Positions 1 through 5,702 of a DNA stretch of 5,702 nucleotides are shown here, piece after piece. The stretch is taken from positions 1 to 5,702 of the forward strand of contig CAZBSE010000042.1 in the NCBI GenBank assembly GCA_964494385.1. The letters run 5' to 3'. The translations under genes and the position numbers were made by a program. Below the pieces are notes generated by a model. The model worked only from the letters and a program-made list of their open reading frames with translations, had not been told where the DNA came from and searched no databases. How positions within the stretch are numbered: the stretch's first letter is position 1; each line of letters opens with the position of its first letter. This DNA is from CAZBSE01 sp964494385 (GTDB lineage Bacteria > Actinomycetota > Humimicrobiia > Humimicrobiales > Humimicrobiaceae).

Positions 1-71
1 TTTATAAACTATAACATAAAAAATAATAAGATTTAATATTTATTACCTTTCAAACTGTTTAAACTTAAATA

Positions 72-86
72 ATTTTAGTATAAAAT
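72..86 (+). promoter_or_regulatory. Possible -10 region upstream of the first small transporter gene
   Basis: The leader at 1-124 is extremely AT-rich and holds no recognisable gene. A TATAAA hexamer at 79-84 lies 40 bases before the ATG at 125 and could serve as a sigma-70 type -10 box. The hexamer 17 bases further upstream (TGTTTA, 56-61) matches TTGACA poorly. A perfect 8-base palindrome, GTTTAAAC, lies just upstream at 57-64 and could be a chance product of AT-rich sequence. The two small genes may equally be transcribed from further upstream, outside the window. Confidence 0.2.
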
Positions 87-124
87 GTATCAACAACATA
101 GACCCGATAGAATATCAAAGAAAT

Positions 125-499
125 ATGCAATTTAAAAATATTAAAGAAAAGAGTTTTTACGGGCTGATAATCGTTCTTACTGTCAGTACAAATTTGCTTA
201 GTATAATAGCAGGTAAATATATAGGGATAAACCTTGGTTTCTTAAGGAATTTAATTTTTTGGATTGCGGTTCTTGCAGCAGCATATATAGTTAAGTTTTT
301 TTTCTGGTTCGTTTTGCATAGGAAATTTCAGCTTTCATTTATATATCCTATTTTAAGCGTGAGTTACCTTTTTTCTTTGATTTTAGGGAAAGTTTTATTT
401 CAGGAAGCTATTACGCCCCAAAAAATAATAGGTACCATAATAATAATTTCCGGGGTTTTTATTATAATGATATCAAGCAAAAAGTTAGAAAGTATCTAA
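125..499 (+). CDS. Small four-helix EamA/SMR-like membrane protein, first half of a tandem pair
   Basis: This 124-residue protein is almost entirely hydrophobic, with four predicted membrane helices at about residues 11-33, 40-64, 70-92 and 99-117. The second half looks like the C-terminal part of an EamA/DMT transporter repeat: FIYPILSVSY at 72-81 opens helix 3, an acidic FQEAITP segment (92-98) follows it, and a glycine-bearing last helix ends the protein. About 110-125 residues is the size of SMR-type and ArnE/ArnF-type subunits, which act as dimers. The next gene starts 3 bases after the stop and encodes a similar protein, so the two probably form a heterodimer. By analogy with ArnE/ArnF, and from the glycosyltransferase downstream, the likely job is flipping a polyprenyl-phosphate sugar across the cytoplasmic membrane; this is inference. 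Drug/cation efflux of the EmrE type is less likely, because no acidic residue is seen in helix 1. The ATG lacks a strong Shine-Dalgarno (only AAAG nearby). The frame is open upstream to 20, but contains no ATG, GTG or TTG and the translation does not look membrane-like, so 125 is kept. Confidence 0.8.
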   Translation: MQFKNIKEKSFYGLIIVLTVSTNLLSIIAGKYIGINLGFLRNLIFWIAVLAAAYIVKFFFWFVLHRKFQLSFIYPILSVSYLFSLILGKVLFQEAITPQKIIGTIIIISGVFIIMISSKKLESI

Positions 500-502
500 T
501 AA

Positions 503-850
503 ATGCTTTATGTTCTTTATATTTTACTGGCTATTCTGGTCCAGTTCTTAGTTGCTCTGGCACAACTAAATCTTAAAATTGGATCTACCAGAGTAAGCTT
601 AAATAAGCCTTTGATTTATAATCTAAAAAATAAGCATCTGCTGGCAAGTATATTTTTGTTTTTACTTGTTCCTGTACTTTCCATAATTATAATGAGAGTT
701 ATTGATTTCTCCATTTTTTATTCTTTCACTGCCTTAAATTACTTTTTTATTATGTTGTTTTCCTGGAAGGTTCTTAAGGAAGATATAGGTAAATTGAGAA
801 TTATGGGAAATCTATTGGTAATTGTTGGAGTGGTGGTATTTAACTTATAA
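503..850 (+). CDS. Small four-helix EamA/SMR-like membrane protein, second half of a tandem pair
   Basis: This is a 115-residue membrane protein with helices at about residues 2-22, 46-64, 69-89 and 98-114. The first helix ends in AQLNLKIGS (20-28), the Gln-plus-Lys pattern common at this position in EamA and ArnE/ArnF-like proteins. FSIFYSFTALNY (69-80) aligns by eye with the YPILSVSY region of the preceding protein, followed by an acidic KEDIG turn (92-96) and a final helix with glycines at 102 and 109. The two proteins therefore look like diverged paralogues. Only 3 bases separate this ATG from the previous TAA and there is no good Shine-Dalgarno, which suggests translational coupling and roughly equal production. 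The expected product is the partner subunit of a heterodimeric lipid-linked sugar flippase. That role is inferred from family and context; the substrate cannot be read from sequence. Confidence 0.8.
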   Translation: MLYVLYILLAILVQFLVALAQLNLKIGSTRVSLNKPLIYNLKNKHLLASIFLFLLVPVLSIIIMRVIDFSIFYSFTALNYFFIMLFSWKVLKEDIGKLRIMGNLLVIVGVVVFNL

Positions 851-889
851 ATTATTATTTCTGCTTATCCATTAACCTATTTTATAAGT
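843..889 (+). repeat. 9-bp inverted repeat straddling the end of the second transporter gene
   Basis: ACTTATAAA (843-851) is perfectly repeated as its reverse complement TTTATAAGT (881-889), with a 29-base spacer. The left arm contains the TAA stop codon (848-850). The arms are AT-rich, the loop is long, and no T-run follows on the + strand, so this is not a good intrinsic terminator. It could be a regulator site or chance in AT-rich DNA. Confidence 0.25.
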
Positions 890-942
890 CGGACAAAACA
901 GCAGTAATCAATTATTTTAAAAGGATACTTCAGAAACAGAGG

Positions 943-971
943 TTTTTAGGCGAAATTTTTACATGTATAAA
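943..971 (+). promoter_or_regulatory. Weak candidate promoter for the DUF2723 glycosyltransferase gene
   Basis: A TATAAA hexamer at 966-971 lies 28 bases before the chosen ATG at 1000, so transcription would start around 978 and give a short leader. The hexamer 17 bases upstream (TTTTTA, 943-948) matches only half of the TTGACA consensus. The 149-base gap after the small transporter genes leaves room for a separate promoter, but read-through from them is also possible. Confidence 0.2.
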
Positions 972-989
972 TAGTAGTAAGAAAATCTT

Positions 990-994
990 GGAGG
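990..994 (+). promoter_or_regulatory. Shine-Dalgarno GGAGG that fixes the glycosyltransferase start at 1000
   Basis: GGAGG at 990-994 is followed by five bases and then ATG at 1000, a near-ideal spacing. A TTG in the same frame at 988-990 would give four more residues, but it overlaps this ribosome binding site and has no comparable site of its own. This is the only strong Shine-Dalgarno in the window. Confidence 0.85.
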
Positions 995-999
995 ATGGT

Positions 1000-2901
1000 A
1001 TGTTTAATAAAATAAAGGTTTTAATTTTAAGTAAGAAAACAGTTATATTTGCAGTTTTTTCTTTTTTGATCCCTTTTATTATTTACCTTCTTACTATGGA
1101 ACGAAAACTTATTGGCGGTGATACCGGCTGGTATGCGCTTGAAATACCGGCAATGCAGGTATTTGTACCAACCGGGTATCCGACTTTTTCAATGCTGGGG
1201 AAACTTATTACATATTTGCCGGTAGGTGATCTGGCTTACAGACTCAATCTATTTTCGGTAATATTTGGTGCACTTACCATATTATTTTTATTTCTTTCGA
1301 TTAACAGGCTTGTAAAAAATGATCTAGTAAGTCTTTTAAGCTCTTTCTGTTTTGCCTTTATTTTTGCTTTCTGGCATGTTGCCAATAGACTGGAGTTTGA
1401 TACATTAAACAGTTTTTTTATAATTTTAGTTATTTTCTCGGCTATTGTTTATAATGAAAATAAAACCAGAAAATTTCTGTACTTTTTCTTTTTCTCTCTG
1501 GGATTGAGTCTGACCAATCACCCCATTGCTTTTTTTGTGGTACCGGCTATTTTCCTGTATGTGGTTATAGTAAATCCCAGAATCTTTAAAAGTGTCAAAG
1601 CAATATTCGGCAGTATATTATTTTTCATTTTACCTCTTCTGTCATATCTGTATATTCCTATAAGATCTCTTCAGGGGTACGGGGAGGTAACCAGCCTTCA
1701 AAAATTTTTCTACTATATTACAGGCAGAAGTGTAACAGGGAAATTACACGGAGGTCATTTTACCGATAGGAATATTATAGAGGTTCTTGGGGTTTTCAAG
1801 GGTTACCTGAATATTCTTTATAGAAGTTATGGTATTGTTTTAATAATTATAGCAATAATAGGTCTTGTTTTTTTAATTAGAAAAAATAAAAAATTTGGCA
1901 TCTGTTCAATTCTGTTTATAATTTTTAATCTTGTTGTCCCGCCATTATATTTAAGTCATGCAAACCCGAATTATATGCTGGATACGATGTTAATAATTAC
2001 GATTTATATTGCATTTGGTTTTTTATCTATATTAAATATATCAATTTTTCTTTTCAATAAAGCATTGGGTGCCGGAAAAATTTTAAAAATTGATAAGTTT
2101 TTAAAAATTTTTTTGATAGTTATTATATCTTTATTTTTTGTCCTTCAGCCGGTTTCTTTTATTTATGCAAATTATAATGAGGCGGATCTTTCAGAGCCGG
2201 AGGACGTATATAAGTTCTGGATTGGGGCCTTTGATAATATGGAAGAAAACTCCAAAATTTATATCCAGTCACCCTCCGAAAATATTAGTATGTTTATGAA
2301 TAAATACGAGTACGGGGAAAAAGAAATACAATTAATCCGTCATACCAGCGATGAATATACTACGGATAATATGGAAAAGGATTTTAAAGAAGGGGTAACA
2401 GTTTATTTTCTCGGAAATGATAATTTTCTCAGATTGTTTGAAGCCGAACAGATCGGAGAAACATATTACTGGAACCGGTGGTACAGGGAATATCTTAAAT
2501 TATATAAGGTAACCGGGATTAAACTGTATAAAGAAGATATTAAAATCAGTCATAATATCGATAGTTATTACCAAAAATTTGGTGAGGTATTTACTATTGA
2601 ATATATAATCAAAAACGATAGCGAATATGAAGTAAAAATAGATTCTATGGAACTTGAACTTTCCGATATTATAGAATTTGTAGACATTGGACCGGGTGGT
2701 TATATAGGTCAGCTACCGGGATTAAGCCAGGGTAAATATATGTGGGTAAGTGATAATTATGTAATCAGCGGTAAAAGTGAAATCAATTTGATAGTTAACA
2801 TAAAGCCGGTGGACCTTGGAAAATCTATTATCAAGTTCAGGATAACCAATAGCGGCAGATTTATAAACTATGAGGATATAGAAATTGAAATAGAGCCGTA
2901 A
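1000..2901 (+). CDS. GT-C type membrane glycosyltransferase, DUF2723 / TMEM260-like family
   Basis: This 633-residue polytopic protein probably transfers a sugar from a lipid-linked donor on the outer face of the membrane. After a first helix at about 13-32 comes GGDTGWY (39-45), whose Asp41 sits in the first outer loop where GT-C enzymes hold a catalytic acidic residue; Glu48 follows. Family-typical segments come next in order: PTGYPTF (57-63), GKL (67-69), RLNLFS (81-86), FWHVANRLEFDTLN (124-137), GLSLTNHP (168-175) and YLYIPIRS (216-223). More helices run to a last one at about 367-390. The soluble part begins with the usual family tail (about 391-505). It is followed by an unusual beta-rich stretch of about 120 residues (512-633) that reads like an Ig-fold/CARDB-type domain, ending in alternating Glu-Ile strands. 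Membrane regions are very AT-rich. The two small transporter genes upstream could supply its flipped donor. Acceptor and sugar are unknown; human TMEM260 is an O-mannosyltransferase, but this family is broad. The start at 1000 is chosen from its Shine-Dalgarno. Confidence 0.85.
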   Translation: MFNKIKVLILSKKTVIFAVFSFLIPFIIYLLTMERKLIGGDTGWYALEIPAMQVFVPTGYPTFSMLGKLITYLPVGDLAYRLNLFSVIFGALTILFLFLSINRLVKNDLVSLLSSFCFAFIFAFWHVANRLEFDTLNSFFIILVIFSAIVYNENKTRKFLYFFFFSLGLSLTNHPIAFFVVPAIFLYVVIVNPRIFKSVKAIFGSILFFILPLLSYLYIPIRSLQGYGEVTSLQKFFYYITGRSVTGKLHGGHFTDRNIIEVLGVFKGYLNILYRSYGIVLIIIAIIGLVFLIRKNKKFGICSILFIIFNLVVPPLYLSHANPNYMLDTMLIITIYIAFGFLSILNISIFLFNKALGAGKILKIDKFLKIFLIVIISLFFVLQPVSFIYANYNEADLSEPEDVYKFWIGAFDNMEENSKIYIQSPSENISMFMNKYEYGEKEIQLIRHTSDEYTTDNMEKDFKEGVTVYFLGNDNFLRLFEAEQIGETYYWNRWYREYLKLYKVTGIKLYKEDIKISHNIDSYYQKFGEVFTIEYIIKNDSEYEVKIDSMELELSDIIEFVDIGPGGYIGQLPGLSQGKYMWVSDNYVISGKSEINLIVNIKPVDLGKSIIKFRITNSGRFINYEDIEIEIEP

Positions 2902-2940
2902 TGCTTATCTAATGATAAAAAATATTGGCATAAAGTTAAA
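2902..2940. other. 39-base convergent spacer between the two gene groups
   Basis: The + strand glycosyltransferase and the - strand asparagine synthase end here facing each other. The only symmetry I see is TTATC (2905-2909) against GATAA (2914-2918) with a 4-base loop, followed by a short A-rich run. A five-pair AT-rich stem is too weak for a confident bidirectional terminator. Confidence 0.6.
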
Positions 2941-4806
2941 CTAAGTAAAAAATTTCTTATACCACAAACTTAAATTTACCAGGGCCCATAGAATGTGATT
3001 ATGGTTATGTTTTAGTTCCAGATGTTCTTTTATAAGAAGGGATAAATAGGAACTGTCAAAATACTGTTTAATGATAGGAGATTTTTTAAAAAGGTCTATC
3101 ATATAGGTTTTCAGCTCTTCTCTCAGCCAATTTTTAACCGGCAGGCTATAACCCTGTTTACCGCGGTTAATAATATTTTCCGGCAAGAATTTATATTTTT
3201 TAAGGGCTTTTCTCAGAATATATTTGGTGGTTAATTTATTGAGTTTTAAGTTGGCCGGAATAGAGGCGCAGAGTTCTGCAACTTCATGATCCAGAAAGGG
3301 AACCCTGACTTCCAGAGAAGTGGCCATGCTCATTTTATCAACTTTCATCAAGACACTGTCAGCCATTGTAAGTTTTATGTCCACAAAAATATCTTTATCT
3401 ACGGGATGCGGGGAATTGCAGGTCCTGGAAAAATAATATATGGGGTCAAAAGGAGTAAAAGATATATTTCTTCTGGAGGATTGGTTAAAAATATATTTTT
3501 CTATTTCCGGATTCAAGAAATACTGCCAGCGCATGGCCCCTGCTTCGTCAGGGTAAAGAGTCCCTTCTATAAATCGCTTGAGCATATTGACAGCACCCTT
3601 TTTTTGCGGACGGTCGGGTAATTTTAAAATAAGAGGGGACATGAGTTTTTTTCTTAAAAAAGAGGGGAAAATATTGTAGCAGCGGTTAATTTTTGCTGCT
3701 TTGGACCTGTCGTATCCCAGGAACATTTCATCTCCGCCTTCTCCGCTCAGGCACACAGTCACTTTTTCTCTGGCTTTGCAGCTTATAAGATAAAAAGGGA
3801 TGGTGGAGAGATCGGTCATGGGCTCGTCCAGATGATAAAGGCTCCTTTCAATATCTTCCGGAGAAACGGGGTCAATCATCAGTACATTATGTTCGGTGTT
3901 AAAAAAATCCGAGATTGTTTTGGCATAGGGAAGTTCCGAAAAAGTCTTGTCTTTATAACCAATGGTAAAGGTACGGACTTTCTTGGAATATAATCTGGAT
4001 ACGAAACCCACCACGGTACTTGAATCGAGTCCTCCGGAAAGAAATACTCCCAGAGGAACATCACTGATCAGACGTCTTTGTACCGATTTTTCTAGAGTGT
4101 CAAAAACTCTGTCAGCCGCTTCTTCTTCATCTGTAATCTCCGGCTTGAATTCTAGGTCCCAGTATTTTTGTATCTGCAGTTTGCCATTCTTAAATATGGC
4201 ATAATGCCCCTGACGGAGTTTGTAAATATTTTGAAACATGGTATTCGGAGCCGGAACAAATTCGTATCCTAGATAATAATACATAGATTGCAGATTGACT
4301 TCTTTTTTCACACAGTCCGCTTCCAGAATACTTTTTATTTCCGAACCGAAGACTAAAGAACCATTTTTAAAATAATAATAAAGAGGCTTGATCCCGATCC
4401 TGTCCCTGGCCAGGAAAAGCTCTTTTTTTTCTTCGTCCCAGATGGCAAAAGCAAACATACCGTTGAATTTTTGCAGGCAGCGGGGTCCATATTCCTGATA
4501 ACTTTTTAGAACCACTTCCGTATCGGTATGGCTCTTGAACCGGTAACCTTTTGCAAGGAGCTCTTTTTTTATTTCCGGAAAATTATACAGCTCACCGTTA
4601 TAAACGATCCACAATTTTCCTCTTTTGTCGGACATAGGCTGGTTGCCCTTTACCGAGAGGTCGATAATGCTAAGGCGGGCATTGCCAATAGAAAGGCCGG
4701 GGAAGGTCCGGACGCCCTGGGCATCAGGACCTCTGTGATGGATTTTTTGCACCATTCTTTGAATTAATTTTTCGTCGTTCCAGTTAAAACCGCAAATTCC
4801 GCACAT
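2941..4806 (-). CDS. asnB: Asparagine synthase (glutamine-hydrolysing), class II amidotransferase of the AsnB type
   Basis: This complete 621-residue cytoplasmic enzyme should use glutamine and ATP to amidate aspartate or a related carboxylate. The N-terminal class II glutaminase domain (about 1-210) begins MCGICGF, where Cys2 becomes the catalytic N-terminal nucleophile. It continues with HHRGPD (23-28), RLSIIDLS (44-51), NGELYN (70-75), SHTDTE (92-97), RDRIGIKPLYY (134-144) and FGSEIK (153-158). The synthetase domain has the ATP pyrophosphatase loop SGGLDSS (257-263), LDEPMTDLS (326-334), SGEGGDEMFLGY (354-365), KVDKMSMATSLEVRVPFLD (488-506) and KQGYSLPV (550-557). No key residue looks missing. 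Length fits the 600-650 residue bacterial AsnB group often found in polysaccharide loci. The start is certain because Cys must be residue 2, yet no Shine-Dalgarno precedes it. The leader instead carries AAGAAC repeats (- strand reading of 4809-4825). The sugar epimerase lies 33 bases upstream on the same strand, suggesting co-transcription. Whether it makes free asparagine or amidates a sugar acid cannot be told from sequence. Confidence 0.95.
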   Translation of the reverse strand: MCGICGFNWNDEKLIQRMVQKIHHRGPDAQGVRTFPGLSIGNARLSIIDLSVKGNQPMSDKRGKLWIVYNGELYNFPEIKKELLAKGYRFKSHTDTEVVLKSYQEYGPRCLQKFNGMFAFAIWDEEKKELFLARDRIGIKPLYYYFKNGSLVFGSEIKSILEADCVKKEVNLQSMYYYLGYEFVPAPNTMFQNIYKLRQGHYAIFKNGKLQIQKYWDLEFKPEITDEEEAADRVFDTLEKSVQRRLISDVPLGVFLSGGLDSSTVVGFVSRLYSKKVRTFTIGYKDKTFSELPYAKTISDFFNTEHNVLMIDPVSPEDIERSLYHLDEPMTDLSTIPFYLISCKAREKVTVCLSGEGGDEMFLGYDRSKAAKINRCYNIFPSFLRKKLMSPLILKLPDRPQKKGAVNMLKRFIEGTLYPDEAGAMRWQYFLNPEIEKYIFNQSSRRNISFTPFDPIYYFSRTCNSPHPVDKDIFVDIKLTMADSVLMKVDKMSMATSLEVRVPFLDHEVAELCASIPANLKLNKLTTKYILRKALKKYKFLPENIINRGKQGYSLPVKNWLREELKTYMIDLFKKSPIIKQYFDSSYLSLLIKEHLELKHNHNHILWALVNLSLWYKKFFT

Positions 4807-4839
4807 AATTCTTGTTCTTGTTCTTAGGTAAGAGAATTG

Positions 4840-5702
4840 TTAAAGATAATTATTGGTTCTGTACCACTCCGCTGTTCTTTTTAGTCCTTCTTCAATTCCT
4901 ATCCGGGGGTTATAATTCAGTTCTTTCCTGGCTTTATCAATCCTAAAGGCCCTGTTCTGCCTGAACCAGTCAACCCGCCTTCTGAACAGGGGAGGAGAGA
5001 TTTTAAAAGGCATACATAAAAATTCACATAAGCAGGCTGCCGCATATAAAGGGAAGAAAGGTAAATGAATAAATTTTATCCTTATCCCCATGGATTCCCC
5101 GATTTTTTTAACCAGTTCTTTAATGGTAAAATACTTTTCGTCGGCAATAATATAAGTTTCAGCATTGATTCTGCCGCTTTCCCACGCTGCATAGAAGCCA
5201 TCATTAAGATTATCTATATAAACAGGATGATAGAATGCCTTTCCGTTACCGAACATATAAAATTTTTTCTTCTTGGCGAAACGAAACAGATAAAGGAATC
5301 TTTCGGGATCTCCGGGGCCGTAAATGGCAGTTGGCCTGATAATGATGCTTTTGAGTCCTTTTGCGGTAAATTCTTTGATTACTTTTTCTCCCTCATGCTT
5401 TGTATATTGATAGTAATCAACGGGTACCACAGGAGAATCTTCACTACCGGGAGGATTTTTTATATTTCCGTGAACACCCTGAGTTGAGCAGTAAACCAGC
5501 TTTTTCAGGGATTTTTTTATCGCTTCTTCACAGAGAATACGGGTCCCTTCTACATTAACACTCCAGTAAGTTTTTTGGGGAGCATTAATCTGCCTGAAGG
5601 ATGCAGCCAGATGAAAAACGCCGCCAACGCCTTCCAGAGATTTTTTCACTGTTTCGCGATCGGTGATTGATCCCAGAATGATATCAGCTCCTTTTTTTAT
5701 TA
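4840..5702 (-). CDS. NAD-dependent sugar epimerase/dehydratase (extended SDR), N-terminus cut by the window edge
   Basis: This is an extended short-chain dehydrogenase of the nucleotide-sugar epimerase or 3-beta-HSD-like group; 286 residues are visible. A GTG at 5647-5649 could be read as a start, but the frame stays open to the window edge and the 17 codons before it translate to GADIILGSITDRETV-like sequence, the usual lead-in to the fourth Rossmann strand. The gene therefore begins beyond 5702, and the GxxGxxG motif (typically some 50 residues further on) is not visible. Counting from that GTG codon as 1: VFHLAAS (11-17), NVEGT (32-36), VYCSTQGVHG (52-61), the catalytic YxxxK as Tyr80 and Lys84 (codons at 5410-5412 and 5398-5400), RPTAIYGPGD (105-114), and a substrate-side HPVYIDNLNDG region. 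The C-terminus ends in the frequent GLKRTAEWYR pattern. It is probably co-transcribed with the asparagine synthase 33 bases downstream and likely supplies a modified nucleotide sugar. Exact substrate is unknown. Confidence 0.9.
   Translation of the reverse strand, partial: IKKGADIILGSITDRETVKKSLEGVGGVFHLAASFRQINAPQKTYWSVNVEGTRILCEEAIKKSLKKLVYCSTQGVHGNIKNPPGSEDSPVVPVDYYQYTKHEGEKVIKEFTAKGLKSIIIRPTAIYGPGDPERFLYLFRFAKKKKFYMFGNGKAFYHPVYIDNLNDGFYAAWESGRINAETYIIADEKYFTIKELVKKIGESMGIRIKFIHLPFFPLYAAACLCEFLCMPFKISPPLFRRRVDWFRQNRAFRIDKARKELNYNPRIGIEEGLKRTAEWYRTNNYL

Noticed and set aside
57..64. GTTTAAAC palindrome as an operator
   Set aside because: A single 8-base AT-rich palindrome in a leader of this composition is not enough evidence for a regulator site.
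20..124. Upstream extension of the first small membrane protein
   Set aside because: The frame is open back to 20 but has no ATG, GTG or TTG, and the Asn-rich translation does not resemble the family.
2905..2918. TTATC/GATAA hairpin as an intrinsic terminator
   Set aside because: A 5-bp stem with a single G-C pair is too weak and lacks a strong T-run on either strand.
3286..3621. 111-codon open frame on the + strand opposite the asparagine synthase
   Set aside because: It lies wholly antisense to a gene with every catalytic motif intact, and its translation has no recognisable family pattern.
3879..4064. 61-codon frame on the - strand
   Set aside because: It is an out-of-frame shadow within the asparagine synthase, covering the region of the SGGLDSS loop.
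3962..4767. Two + strand frames (3962-4204 and 4528-4767) opposite the asparagine synthase
   Set aside because: Both are short antisense shadows with low-complexity, Ser/Arg-rich or unrecognisable translations and no ribosome binding site seen.
5065..5487. 140-codon + strand frame opposite the epimerase
   Set aside because: It is antisense to conserved SDR motifs (YxxxK, RPTAIYGPGD) and has no family resemblance.

Overview
The window is a stretch of a bacterial (possibly candidate-phylum) chromosome from what looks like a cell-surface glycan or glycoconjugate locus. It holds five protein genes in two convergent groups. The left group is on the + strand and very AT-rich, with one sampled 60-base line (1981-2040) only 18% G+C. 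The right group is on the - strand and richer (45% in the sampled line 4441-4500). One gene has a clear GGAGG Shine-Dalgarno; the other starts have little or none. The sequence gives no firm taxonomic marker. A low-GC anaerobe or an uncultivated lineage would fit, but that is a guess.

Left group (+). Two four-helix membrane proteins (125-499 and 503-850) sit 3 bases apart. Each resembles half of an EamA/DMT transporter, like the ArnE/ArnF pair that flips a polyprenyl-phosphate-linked sugar. After a 149-base gap comes a 633-residue GT-C type glycosyltransferase of the DUF2723 (TMEM260-like) family. Its best start is 1000, and it carries an extra extracytoplasmic beta-rich C-terminal domain. 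Read together, the three genes suggest flipping of a lipid-linked monosaccharide followed by its transfer outside the membrane.

Right group (-), read from right to left. An extended-SDR NAD-dependent sugar epimerase/dehydratase runs off the right edge, so its Rossmann N-terminus is missing. 33 bases downstream of it lies a complete class II (glutamine-hydrolysing) asparagine synthase, AsnB type, 621 residues. Enzymes of this kind in glycan loci may make free asparagine or amidate a sugar acid, and the sequence does not decide between these.

The groups converge at 2902-2940, a 39-base spacer with no convincing terminator. I see no RNA genes, mobile elements, CRISPR arrays or gene-free stretches over 300 bases. 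I found no clear candidate for a wholly undescribed system. The most interesting element is the paired half-transporter plus DUF2723 transferase module.
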